Positions 13,032-26,140 of a stretch of DNA of 64,000 nucleotides are shown here, one piece after another. This DNA comes from Trichoplax sp. H2 (taxonomy: Eukaryota; Placozoa; Uniplacotomia; Trichoplacea): assembly GCA_003344405.1 (NCBI GenBank), contig NOWV01000014.1, positions 496,001 through 560,000 on the forward strand, read 5' to 3'. A program made the position numbers and the translations under genes. The notes beneath the pieces are model-generated. The model was not told the DNA's origin. It did not search any database and saw nothing but the letters and a program-made list of their open reading frames with translations. Every line of letters starts with the position of its first letter. The stretch's first letter is position 1.

Positions 13032-14117
13032 CGCAGTCTTCATTTCCTAAAGGCTGTGGCGATATGACTAGGACTAAAACTAAACCATTTTTTTTTCTTG
13101 TCGACTCCATCCTCTCCAATGGATCCTAATATCCTATACGTCACTAGACTACATCATTCATAGAGAAGAGGACAAGAAAATACTCTATCGACTATACCGA
13201 CATTTTTTTTCCTGTGCAAAGAATCCACTCAGTGTGAAGATTTTTTTCCTCTTCCCCACATCAACTTGAAGAGGTAGCAATAGAGTAATGGTTGTCTACA
13301 CTGTTCAATTGACCATTTCTTAATGGATCATTGATCAGGATAAGATAGAGTAATGAAAAATCATCTAAAATGGCTAGAAGACAAAGAAATACATCTACAT
13401 GTAGTAAACTCTTCATCTTAACCAAGTCAATCGATGGCAGTTTGATATGGATGGATAGGCTTATTATTGATGTAGTAAGATGGAAAATGAACTGGAGAAT
13501 AGAAATGAATCAATCCATGGATAGTTATAGTTAGGAACATCTATTGATGCTAGTGACAATTAGATCTATTTTGATTTTTCAATCAACATTTATCCAACTA
13601 GACTAGACAAGGGGAATAGCAATGGAGATGGAGATGATATTCAAGTAGGTATCAAAAATCAATTTTATCCTTGTAATAGACAAGAGCAATGATGTCGATA
13701 CTAGTCGAGAAAGGAGAGGCAATGGATAGAGAATACCATGGATTGAATTGAGATGACTTAACGCCCAGACATTGAACATCATTAATTTATAATCAATAGG
13801 AAGACAACTCCCAAGCCTCCATATTTGATTCATGACAGTGGGCTAGTCTGGATACTATTTCACAGTAATTCTATCAATTATTCAATGGGAATAGAATGCA
13901 ACACTGTTGAAAGGTGTTCTTCAACGCCATGACTTTGTTATGTTGAATGATCTAGTCAATAAGGGAAGACAGTAGAAATTGATACATTAATTGCTTAAGG
14001 AAAATACTATAAAGGCAATGCTTGCAATGGCAATTTGACTTGTGGATACGTTGCTTATGCCAATGTCGATGCAACTTGCAAGGTTGGAAGTAATGGACAA
14101 TGTTATAAATATGAGAT
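13032..14117. other. Intergenic, no gene recognised
   Basis: Same word-repetitive character as 7.4-10.5 kb. No supported exon and no clear tandem array. Confidence 0.5.
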
Positions 14118-14440
14118 TCCAAAAGGGAAACAACATCCATGGATTTCTCCTTGCCAATGTTGTCACTTGCTAAAAGTAGATGCAATTTCATATTAGGATG
14201 ATATTATTCATCAATCGCTACCAATGCATTGCAAAAAGCAATTAACATCCATGAGTTTCTATTTGCCAATGTTGTCACTTGCTAGAAGTAGATGCAATTT
14301 CATATTAGGATGATATTATTCATCAATCACTACCAATACCTTGCAAAAAGCAATTAATATCCATGGGTTTCTCTTTGACGATAGCGTCCCTTGCTAGACT
14401 AGACCCAGCTTAAAATGGTCATCAACCACCACGAGTAAGT
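14118..14440. repeat. 112-bp tandem repeat, about 2.7 copies
   Basis: AACATCCATG(G/A)(A/G)TTTCT starts at 14132 and 14244, with an AATATCCATGGGTTTCT version at 14356, exactly 112 bp apart. The first two share GTAGATGCAATTTCATATTA and a following GGATGATATTATTCATC. The third decays after about 60 bp. Confidence 0.9.
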
Positions 14441-14490
14441 TTAAAAAGGTAATTTATATGGATAAGGAGAGACCCAGTTGACACGAATCT

Positions 14491-14989
14491 TTCATCAGCA
14501 TAGACTACTTGACCATCAACTACTGTAAATTAGAAAGGGAATTTAGTCATAATAGCGATAAGTTTTTCTTTGCTATCGTCGTAACTTGGTAGTGTAGACT
14601 CAGTTGGCAATGATGATCAGCTTGGACTACTTGATCATCCAAAACGATAAATTTGAACAGGAAATTGGCTAAAATAGAGCATCCGAAACGATAAATTACA
14701 AAAGGAAATTCGTTAAAATACATCATCCAAAACGATAAATTACAAAAGGAAATTCGCCAAAATAGAGCATCCAAAACGATAAATTACAAAAGGAAATTCG
14801 CCAAAATAGAGCATCCAAAACGATAATTTACAAAAGGAAATTCGCCAAAATAGAGCATCCAAAACGATAAATTACAAAAGGAAATTCGCCAAAATACATC
14901 ATCCAAAACGATAAATTACTAAAGGAAATTGGCTAAAATAGTGATCAGTAGCCAGCGCGGTAGCTTACTAGAGTGGAACTAGCTTAGAA
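14491..14989. repeat. Left copy of gap-flanking duplication, with 44-bp minisatellite
   Basis: This 499-bp block is repeated almost base for base at 15010-15463. Its core (about 14633-14940) is a 44-bp minisatellite whose unit contains CATCCAAAACGATAAATTAC and then AAAAGGAAATTCGCC. It ends at the N run with GGAACTAGCTTAGAA. Confidence 0.93.
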
Positions 14990-15009
14990 NNNNNNNNNNN
15001 NNNNNNNNN
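14990..15009. other. Assembly gap (20 N)
   Basis: Twenty N. Its fixed length equals the second gap at 32063-32082, suggesting a default scaffolding gap rather than a measured distance. Confidence 0.99.
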
Positions 15010-15463
15010 TTCATCAGCATAGACTACTTGACCATCAACTACTATAAATTAGAAAGGGAATTTAGTCATAATAGCGATAAGTTCTTCTTTGCTATCGTCG
15101 TAACTTGGTAGTGTAGACTCGGTTGGCAATGATGATCAGCTTGGACTACTTGATCATCCAAAACGATAAATTTGAACAGGAAATTCACTAAATAGAGCAT
15201 CCAAAACGATAAATTACAAAAGGAAATTGGCTAAAATACATCATCCAAAACGATAAATTACAAAAGGAAATTCGTCAAAATAGAGCATCCAAAACGATAA
15301 ATTTGAACAGGAAATTGGCTAAAATAGAGCATCCGAAACGATAAATTACAAAAGGAAATTCGCCAAAATACATCATCCAAAACGATAAATTACTAAAGGA
15401 AATTGGCTAAAATAGTGATCAGTAGCCAGCGCGGTAGCTTACTAGAGTGGAACTAGCTTAGAA
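15010..15463. repeat. Right copy of gap-flanking duplication
   Basis: It starts with TTCATCAGCATAGACTACTT, the same words as 14491, and ends with AACTAGCTTAGAA, the same words that end at 14989. At 454 bp it is 45 bp shorter than the left copy, about one 44-bp minisatellite unit. Unique sequence continues after 15463. Confidence 0.93.
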
Positions 15464-15689
15464 GGATAATCGACATAGACTACGTAAAATGGATTAGCTA
15501 CTCCTTGCCACTGCTGTAGCTTGATCATATCGGTCAATTTGACGATGATGATAAACTTGCATTACTTGATCACTAACAATAATCGATTAGCAAGGAAAGA
15601 ATTTGCACTTCCATATTTCCATATTTGCCATCGCTGTAGCTTCGTTTCAAAGGAGTAATAATAATCAATCATCGTAGTGAGTCAATAAT

Positions 15690-16215
15690 CGTAGGATATA
15701 GTCTTCTCTCCTTTTATTCCTGATTCAATCTTACTTGTTGTTTATGAAATTCTCCTTCTTACCCATGTTATGACTAATCATTTTGGGGTATGAATCATTT
15801 TATCATCCTTGACTGAGATCATTCTCTGATCGTTTTATCTTGGATTCTAATTCTATTTTACTACTGCTATTAGAAATTCTCTTTCTAATCGACAACGATT
15901 GAGAATCAAGTATAGCAGTTTAATACCCATTAGACTATACATTACGGATGATGAGAGGAATAATCCTTTTGCAGTCGTTTTATTCCTAATTCCAATTCCG
16001 TTTTCATCATTTGTTTGTTTGTTTATTGAATTCTCTTTCTAATCAAACGTTGTTCATAGTCATGTATTCTACATTAAATAGCCATTGGAAGGGTATACTA
16101 TTGCAATAGTCATGGGAAATAATCTCAGGATCATCTGCTATCGTTTTATTGCTGATTTAAACTCCATTTTTTGACTACATCGTGATCGATTTCCTTTTCT
16201 AATCAACGTCCAGTT
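15690..16215. repeat. Diverged tandem repeat, about 155-160 bp, 3-4 copies
   Basis: A motif TCGTTTTAT(T/C)..GATT followed about 50 bp later by A(A/T)TTCTCTTTCTAATC recurs near 15826, 15981 and 16139, with a weaker copy near 15708. Divergence is high, so boundaries are approximate. Confidence 0.6.
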
Positions 16216-19200
16216 TCTGATAGACCGGTATACAAAGTTCATATGCCAATTTGACTAATACTCTATTATCAAGTATCAGGGATAACTTGACGACTCAATA
16301 ATCATAATAATGATAATCTTATCCAAATTGACCATCATATACTTTCAATACTTCAAAAAAAGAACCTTGTATACAAAAAATGAGTTTTACTTCCTATACT
16401 ATTGACATTAGATAGACAAATGATGTTAACTCCGGATCTGAATACAATTGCTACAATATTTAAAACTACCTCTCCAATGTTTACTCCGATTTGAATGCAT
16501 TATTATCTGTCTCTAAACTATGTTGATGTATGTATAAAATAGTGTAAGAAAAATAATTTCAAATATGATGACTGCAAATGAGTCAATTCATGTATTCTAA
16601 TGGAGATAGGAAGATTCATGTAATAAAACTGGCATAACATAAAATCAATCCATCTTCCTTTGCACATGCAATAAGTGATATACAGTATTGTATGCTAGAA
16701 ATGGAGCTGCCATAATGATTTATCTTCAAAGATAGCATGGATCTATTTGGATTACTAGTGGATACTTTTATACGTATGACTATTCTACTTGATCAATCAT
16801 GGACTTGAGTAATTTATTCATTTCAATTATACTTTTACACTATTTTGTCGTTAGAATCTATTTTTTTCTCCCGCTACAGCTGTCTCAACAATAATCTACT
16901 ATTCTACTCTCTTGACTCTTTCTATGACTGGTTGAGTACTTAAAATAGAAAAATTCTCTTGTTTAATTTGACACCATCAATAGAATATAGAATCATTTTT
17001 ATTCTCCTTTTGACGTGCCTACTCTGTTTGCATGAACAATTGTATTATTTCAATAATTGACTATTTAGCCAAGAATGATCATTCTATTGATTATTTCTAG
17101 CTTAGTGGTTCACAGAAATCGTGAGTATTTTCAATCAACCTTGGTCTAAAAGTTTATCTTTTGACTTTATCCAAGGGTTTCCTATTCTTACCTATTCATT
17201 ATCAATGACTCATGATCTACTATTAATATTAGTACGACATCAAGATAGGCCAAAATCGGTGTCGCATCTTATCCAATTTGCAACTAAAAATTTCATATGG
17301 AAAGGATCCTGTAATAGACGAATAACTGCCATACGAGTAGCTTACGGTTGGATACTAGATCTTGAAATAGTGCTACTTTCGTGCTATACGTACATATAGC
17401 GTCGTATAGCTTGATAGTGGAGGATAAATTGAGCTCAATTTTTATTGCTTGCTGCTAATATTCCATCGGCTTACGATAATATAATATTAAAATTGACCAT
17501 GTGCCCCTTTATCTAAACCGACAGAGAGACTTATAGTGTTCTAGCAAGAGTTATTGATTCCTTTTTTAGTAATTGTCCAATTCCATATTTATCCTTGATT
17601 ACCTTGTTATCTAAAAGCGACAGAGAGACTTATCATGTTACAGCAAGAGTTATTGATTCCTTTTCTAATAATTTGTCAAATTCCATTTTTATCCTTGATC
17701 GTGGTATAATGTGGCATATCTTGAGCTATAGTCTAACTTACATGACTACAACACGCGTAAATACTTGTGCTTGTACTTATTATGGACAACAATTTTCCAA
17801 TATGGTTGCAATAAAATACCGCGTATGTCCTATGCAATATGTGGAAACAGGAGTATATAATTCGATTTGAACCAGTAAGAATTGACTTTCCATCTAACCA
17901 TACCAAGGTTATTTTTTGGCTGTAATGGTTGATTGCAATTGGTATTGCCTTAAATTCAACGTTTGTACCGTAGTTAGAATAATTTAGTATTCATTTATAT
18001 TGTTGGATGTTGGCAATGAGCATAAAGTATAATTTATTATGTGTAGTCATAATCGAGCGTATAGGTTAGGCTCTGGCTCAGACTACAAAATAAGCTATTT
18101 AGTTGTTACACTTGATAGAAAGACTTTCTCTATTCCTCAATTTGGCAATTGCTACCCATACTGTCTATTGTACGAGTGTTTACGATCAGTTTCTCTCTCT
18201 CTATACACTGCAATATTACAGTAATCTTGGCTATTATAATAACTGAAATGTTTTCGTATTACAAAATGACTTTCTAATCCTTTTTCATCGCTTCTTGTAC
18301 AGTTAGTTGACAATAATATAGTACGAACATCAAACAAATTTTTCAATAAAGGACAAAATAATATGGTATGCTAAGATGTCGGACAATATATTAGGATATA
18401 GTACACTGATAGAGTAACAATTACTTTTTACCACAATAAGAATTCAAGAGGTAGATGGATAATCCATTACTCGTAAAATTGCTTTTCCTAATAACATCTT
18501 AATTCAGTTATGGTTCAAGTAGAGTATACATACGCGTAAATGATGTTATATCGATTGAAATTTTATATCCTGTGACAAAAATTATTCGTTTTGAACTACC
18601 TAAAACCGTGTTGTCCTAGAACTTAATGCATAATCTGCTGTCACTGAAATGACTTGATTCTCTAATATCTTCGTTTTTGAATTGGTAACGAAAAGTGGAT
18701 TTACAAGCGAAGGAGTAAACACAATTGAAGCATTTTTAACAACAATGCGAACAGACTATGTTATACCTACTCTAAATTATCGGTTTGGTATTGGATCTTA
18801 TTAACATATTGAAACATAATTAAAACGCTTTTACAAGAGAGTGAAATAGTAGTTCATTGAAGGCATTAATTAATCTATTATTGGTATCCACAGCGGCTTA
18901 CAGTACCACATTAACGTGTAGACTAATACTTATAGAGTAAACTACCTATACCTATAAAGTGTAAAGTAATTCATGATGTTATTAGCCAAGTACGTTAACC
19001 GCTATATTGCCTACCTGAACATAAATATCTTGATAGTGATTACTTAAATAGACTCGTATAGATCGAAGAAGAATATTTCGGAACGACAATTACAATCATT
19101 TTAGGTCTTCCCTACTACATTATTACGAGTACAATTATTTTTCCTGACTTCCTGTTATTTGGATTATGTAACTATCTAATCTTTCTCACTAATATCATCT

Positions 19201-19281
19201 GGATTATAATTATATACAGATCATACATTTGCAATAACTTTCATGAAATTATATCTATAAAATTGTAATCACCGTTTTTAG
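16216..19281. other. Upstream region of the DGK gene, no gene recognised
   Basis: AT-rich. The missing first coding exon of the diacylglycerol kinase should lie here: it must end in phase 1 with a G. I could not single it out. Confidence 0.45.
17513..17710. repeat. 99-bp direct duplication
   Basis: GACAGAGAGACTTAT occurs at 17520 and 17619, each followed by AGCAAGAGTTATTGATTCCT and, later, a TTTATCCTTGAT match. The period is 99 bp. A one-base indel pair keeps the length a multiple of three, but I see no protein match. Confidence 0.85.
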
Positions 19282-22200
19282 ATGCTAGGAAAAATGTTAA
19301 AGACGTTCTGCAAGATTTTAGGTCATCATCGCAAGAGGTTGCAGAACGATTGGCTCCCAATAAGGTAATGCTACACTCTGTAATGAAAAACGTCAAGTTG
19401 TAAATTTCATTGTGGCTTTTTAATACAATATCTTCACATTTTTGAACGATACTGCTGCTGATGTTATCGAGTAACATAGTATAGTGATATGTGACGTAAC
19501 TGAAATATTGATCTTGTAAAATATCATTGATACTAACTTTTGTAATAATCTCTTAATTTCTAGCCAATGTTATATGAAGATTTTGAAGCATTTTTAATCA
19601 CTTTTCTGGAATGTGATCTATCAACCTCCCAGTTGCCTAAGCAAATGTACTTGGCACTGCAACGCACACATAAACCTCCTCTATCTCTCAGTAGGAAAAA
19701 TTCTATCACTCCTGCCCCGTCGAATAGGTTCGATTAAGAATACAATACCGAGTATACAGTATTTATTTAAATAGTGTGATGATATAACGTATCTATATGA
19801 TACATCATACCTAATTAGTCGTATATATATTGAATTTTTATAATAAATAGTAGTTTAAAATTGATCATCTTTTAATTTCATACTATTACTATTAAGGCAA
19901 TCTCAGCTATTATCTTCTCCTTCAACGCCAAATATGGCTAATTATAATCATCGAAGAGATGACCAAAATGCTATAAATGCTTCGGTTACATCAACAGGTA
20001 GTGAAATACAATCAGCAACTTCTGGTGCAAATTCTGGGTAAGGATTCGTGTCGTTGTTTCTTGATGGGGACAAAATTATAATGTGTTACTTTGAAACATT
20101 AAAAATATAAAACACTTTATTGAGCGCAGTATCTAACATCAATCATGATATTATTATGATTACTTAACTTAATAGAACTTTGAACAATTATGAGCAATAC
20201 TCGAATAACAAGGACCTAACCAAAAGGAATAGTCATAACCAAAATGCAAGAGATACTCCAGTTTCCACTAAAAACAACTCATCTGTAAAATCCGTAACTA
20301 TCTCAGCTAAGGGCGATCGTAAAGTAAATAACTGGAAATATTGCGCATAATCATTACATCATACCTATTGGTATTTTTGTTAATATTGTATTAATTTACA
20401 TCAACCCTGGTATTATGAATATCTAGCAGTTAGAGGACGAAGCAATCTTACCTTCAGTTGCTGAAGTAATGTGCTATTTATCGTTGCTCAAGGCTGGTTC
20501 GCCTAGTGACAAGCTAGAGTGTAAGTAATGTAAATTATGCATTGAATACATGCTACCATGTAAACGTTGCAATAATACCATTGTAAAATATAAATTGCTC
20601 TAAGAAATCGCTACTAAACACTCCTCTTTTTCATGTATAGTTATGTTCCGTCTATATGATTGTGATAACAGTGACTACTTAGAAACACATGTAAGTCTGT
20701 TAAGATTCATAAATATTATAGCTTTTAATATCGTATGATTATATTGCTGCCAGTTATAACATAGTGCTATCGATTCATTTTACGTTATACATTTCGTAGG
20801 AGCTGGATAACATAGTCCAGCAAATGTTGTTAGTAGGACGATATTTAGGATGGGATGTTTCAGAACTTGAACCAGTAAGATCTATTTATTACTTATTGTT
20901 GAATCTTGTATTATTCATTATACTTTCCGAAACGCTTTGATTATTGCCGTACTACTATTCCTTTAGATACTGGAAGACATGTTACAAGAACTGGATTGCA
21001 ATAACGATAAGAAAATTTCTCTTGATGAATGGATTAAAGGCGGTAGTAATAATATCCCATTACTAGTACTACTTGGAATTGATACGGTAAATTATGTTTC
21101 CATACTGAGAAATAGCTTTTATTTCCGTATACATATGATATCATTAGCACAATTGAACACTTTTTGTCTAATTTTATTAATCTTGATATGAGAAACAATG
21201 ATTTATAATATTATCTACATATTACAGCAAGTACGGGAAAACTGTCAGCACCAGGTTAGAAGTTGATAAATATCTAGTATAATAATTGAAAAGTCCATAC
21301 GCAAATTAACTATTGTTGAACGCTTAAGAGTCTTACCTATACTATCTATATTGATTTATCTATTTTATGTTCTTGGTAGTGGCGTTGGAAGAAATTTCGA
21401 AAGCCCGCTTTTTGTAACTTCTGTTTGGGTATGTTATTAGGATTAGGAAAGCAAGGATTGACTTGTTCATGTAAGTTATACAATAAAAGTTTACCTTTTG
21501 TAAATCAATCTATTTACTTTTCAAGGAAATAATAAGATTTGTAAGAAAATTACTTATCTAAATCCATCGCTTGTATTAGCAAGGTACTATTATAATAAGT
21601 TACATTATTTTTTGCTTCTCAGTCTGTAAATTTACCGTACATGAAAGATGCGTTCAGAAAGCTCCCACTTCTTGTGTTAACACTTACGTTAAATCAAGCC
21701 GAGCAGTACATGTAAGTTCGATGTGGGAAGTAATAACTATTTTTTAAAAATTTTACAAATGCTATCATGACTATTTTTAACAAATTCTATAAATTGTTAT
21801 TGTAGCAAAAATTGGAGCATCATTGGGTAGTTGGAAATTGTCCTGGTAAATGTGATCGCTGCCAAAAGTCGATAAAAAGTTATAAAAGGCTTACAGGAGT
21901 TCGATGTGCATGGTGTCATTTAACTGTAGGCAACTTCATTAATATCTTAATAATTTCACTCACATGCAATGTATCTTTGTAGCGCAAAAATATGAATTAA
22001 ATTCTCAAGTTACGTGAAAATCTGTGACGACGTCATAAAATTTATACTTTTATAGCTGCATGATAAATGTTTAAGTGGTATTACTGTTGAATGCGATCTC
22101 GGAAAACATAAAAATTTGATTTTGCCGCCTACCGCTATTTGTCCGAAAGTTCTGGTTCGTTCTTAAATTCATCGCACTATTAAATAAGTTAACAATGTCA

Positions 22201-24735
22201 TTATCGTAATTATTACATTTACACACTGCATATGTATCATTTCTTGTAAAGGAAAGGCATCGTAGTGTTGGTGATTCTCCACCGCCGACTAATTCTTCTC
22301 ATATGGACGGATTAGATATGCAGGTACTCATTTTATCGGCCGATATTTTATTTTTTCATATTCTTTGAAGTAAATTTACTTGAGTTATAATATCTTTCTG
22401 AACGAAAATTAAATTAAAAATTTAGATTGCACCATTAGAAAATTCTGTGCCTTTAATTGTTTACGTTAACCCAAAGAGTGGCGGTCAGCAAGGAAGGAGG
22501 TAATTAATATCATTATTAATAATAGTAATTTTATATGCTTTACCAGTAGTTAAAATTGTAGTAATACAGTACTGTACTTCAAGTTATTATTTGGTGGGTG
22601 ATTTGGTTTATGGCTGCGCTTCACGGAAACATAAAATTTTTGTGTATGAAAAATTATATCTATTTTGTTACATTATCTTCTAGAACGCTACAAAAATTTC
22701 AGTATCTATTAAATCCTAGACAAGTATATAACTTGCTAGATGGTGGTCCAACGCCAGGGTATGAATTTTTTTATTGAATATCTACTGGTATACCAAATTA
22801 TTCCAGTACATAAAAGCTAATAAACTTTAGATGATGACAATAAGGTGTTAATTCTAATTCTAATTCTATATTATTTCACTTATATACTGTACTACATGTG
22901 GCATTCTTCAAATTACAAATCAAACAGCTTGAAATTTATTCGTAATGTACCCAATTTTCGCGTTCTTTGTTGTGGAGGAGATGGAACAGCTGGCTGGGTT
23001 CTAGCAACAATCGGTTAGAAAATCATCTTAAATGTGTCGCGATCCTACTAACTACGATCTTGACATGCTTTAGGAGCGTAAGAGATTAGATGATTTTAAT
23101 TGGTCTGATACATTTGGTAACATAAATTTTTTCAGATAAGATGGAGATAGATCCTCCACCGCCTATTGCAATCTTGCCATTAGGTAGGCGCTACTATGGC
23201 AATGTTTGTTTTCGATGTACATTACAATGCAACTTATTCAGCCTCATTTTAGTAGATAGATATACTACATTTTTAAGTTTAATTACTAGACGTTGAAGAT
23301 TGATATCTTTTTATAATTTAGGAACTGGAAATGATCTTGCAAGATGGTTGGATTGGGGTGGTGGTTACGACGGTGGAAATCTTTCTAAAATATTACAGCA
23401 GATTGAGCAAGCTGTTCCAGTATCTCTAGATAGGTAAGAGATTTAGGATAGTTAATACGATTTATGGCAATGCTTTGAGAATGAATGGATACATTTCAAC
23501 TTTAGTTTTATGTTTTATACAATGTTTCAACGTCTTACTTTCTTCAATAATGCCAAGGTGGAATATTGATATCTCCGCATTTGAGGGTCTTGAAGGTAGA
23601 GGCGAGCCGGTACCACTAAATGTGTTTAACAATTACTATTCGATCGGTGTAGATGCTTCTATTGCGCACAAATTTCATACCATGAGACAGAAGAATCCAG
23701 AAAAATTTAGTAGCAGGTAATAAAATATCAATCTTGGATTTCCCAACAACGCTAACCAATGTTGTACCGCTTTCTAGATAATTTACTCAATCCATTCCGT
23801 TATTTTAGGATAAAAAACAAGTGGTTTTATTTTGGATGTGGTGCTGAAGAGCGCTTATCTAGTAGCTGCAAAAGTTTAAACTCTCATATAGACGTAATTG
23901 TATGTGAAATCTGCATTGTGCAATACCTTATATTCAATGTTATTCAGTGGTAAGATAAACTAAAAATAAGCGTTTACATTTACAGTGCGACGGAAAGGCA
24001 ATCGATTTAACTGATACATCATTAGAAGGAATCGTGATTTTAAATATTCCCAGCATGTATGGTGGTACAAATATATGGGGTAATACTAGCGAAAAGAAAA
24101 AGTCAAAGAAGAAAGAAGCTCAGAAGAGCTCACATAGATTTGTGCCTCAAGGTTTAAAGCTTAATAAATGTTGTCCTTCATTATCTTATGATTCCTGAAC
24201 TTTATCTTAATTTTTTGCATCCTTAGTTCCGAATGATCGATTACTCGAAGTCGTCGGTTTAGAGAACGCTAGTCATGTTGGCCAGCTTATTACTGGCTTA
24301 CGTGAACACGGTGTGCGACTAGCTCAAGCATCAAATATAGTTATACGGTAAAAGAAGATATATAGAAGTGCTAAAGTTGAGGTTTTTTTACTCTGGACGC
24401 CATTCTTTGTACGTAAAGTTATCGAGATGATATAATATTTATACTCTATACTATTGATTACTGTAGAACCAAGAAAGAATACCCTATGCAAATTGATGGA
24501 GAACCTTGGATTCAGCCACCATCAACGGTATAATAGATTCATAATAGTTTCATATATTATAATCAATGAGGATGTCGTGAATATAAATAATTTTTCGCAT
24601 CTAATTCATTTACAGATTCGAATTACATTCCGTAATCAAATGCCAATGTTACAAAATTTTCACCGATCGCGTAAAGTAAAATTACTTCCGTTCGTAAAAA
24701 GACGTTCACGTTCATATAAGTATCCGGGAACTTAA
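19282..24735 (+). CDS. DGKB: Type I diacylglycerol kinase (DGK alpha/beta/gamma class), first exon not located
   Basis: 25 exons: 19282-19364, 19564-19727, 19897-20037, 20176-20323, 20427-20520, 20641-20690, 20800-20874, 20967-21086, 21228-21254, 21380-21470, 21623-21711, 21806-21925, 22056-22154, 22252-22323, 22426-22499, 22684-22758, 22928-23013, 23136-23183, 23322-23433, 23558-23716, 23809-23893, 23986-24151, 24227-24347, 24467-24527, 24616-24735 (TAA). All phases join; 826 residues follow the missing start. Order: recoverin-homology segment; EF hands [12 protein letters not shown] and [13 protein letters not shown]1a with full H-x12-C-x2-C-x13-C-x2-C-x4-H-x2-C-x7-C spacing; C1b ([21 protein letters not shown]); catalytic [25 protein letters not shown]; accessory domain to [19 protein letters not shown] and MQIDGEPW. 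The family phosphorylates diacylglycerol to phosphatidic acid, with Ca2+ control through the EF hands. Best read as the pre-duplication relative of vertebrate DGKA/B/G; the symbol is the nearest human match. Introns are 75-199 bp. Confidence 0.95.
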
Positions 24736-26140
24736 TCTCCCAAAGTTTATGTAGCGATCATCAAATCTATCAGAATGATTAATTTTCCTGGCGAAAGAGC
24801 TCATGGAAACTGTCGTAAAATTTCTGATAGTTCCATTATACATCGATACAAAAGTTTAGGGGTAAATCTCCTTTCTTTCACGATTGTTAAATCAGTTTTA
24901 CCGCACAGTAGATTTTTTTGCTTGTTTTTATATACTGTAATTGGTTAGGTTTCCAAAGTATCATACTGCAAGCTTTTAGAGAAATTGCTTTTACGTAATG
25001 CGATTTTATTTGTACGTTGGTGATAGGCAAAAGCATTTACTGTAGGTTTATATTTAATACAGTAATAATCACCTATTTGATTGCAAATTGAGTGTAGCAC
25101 GTCAGACCAAAGGTACTTATTATTTATTAAGCTTGCATGCTATAAACTTTTAAGCTTGTAGTCAAACATTAGTAACAAATGCAATTACTTTTCAATATAT
25201 TATTCTGCAATAGTTCTTATGTTAATTTTTTTGAGTATATCATTTCTTTAGCAAAACGATTTTCACCTGAAAAACAAAATGTTAAAATTTTTCGTCTGTT
25301 ATGTAAGCAATATCGAACTTAATTTTGTCATTTCCGCCGATTCAAATTATAAATAATTAAAGCTTGGGTATACATATTCTTTAAATAAACATAATTTCAC
25401 GTTATTTTGATGTATACCGAGATAATGATATAAAATTATTTAACCTATATATTGTATTTTGTCGGTATTATCACACGAAAATTGATTAATTTTTGAAAGA
25501 GAAATCTGCACCACTATGTTATCATTTAAGATTGTTTTTCTTTTCTTATTGTTCGTTTTATCCATTTCAAAATAATACGGGATTTGGAGTACCTCTACTC
25601 CAACCTAATACAAATCTATGCTTAAACAAATAATCTAATCTGCATATAAAAGTCAATTTAATATTATTTATACGCGTATATATCTTTATCGATCAAACAC
25701 ATTATCCTTTTGATAGAAATTATGATATTTATATTATCACGTTGTAAAAGAAGATTTAAGTCAAGTATTATTACTATTCTAATTGCATTGTAAGCTTTAA
25801 ATTACGAAATTAATTATTACGCTGTATTCAAACTTTACTCCTAGTATTGGAATGTTTCTCAATTTTCTTCTATATCGACTTCCATATTGCAATCACTCTG
25901 ACCACAATAATAAACATTACTAAAGTAATCAATGGTGTAAATGCAATATCGAAATGGATTGAATTAAGTAAAATGAACTTTATTTCTGACGCATTTTATT
26001 GGCAAATTAATTATAATTAATAGATGGATCATCTAACAAAGAAGACGATTTTTAAGTAAATATCAGACTATTTTACAAGTAATGCAAATAATAATATTTC
26101 AACATTAAGACGATGGTGATAAAAAATAGCATTACTGCAA
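24736..26140. other. Intergenic spacer between convergent DGK and REV1
   Basis: The two genes end tail to tail with 1.4 kb between stop codons. Candidate poly(A) signals are AATAAA at 25384-25389 for DGK and AATAAA on the minus strand at 25979-25984 for REV1, about 160 bp past its stop. No other exon was seen. Confidence 0.6.

Noticed and set aside
17121-17399. 92-codon plus-strand ORF
   Set aside because: No ATG at its start, no domain, no splice partners; likely chance.
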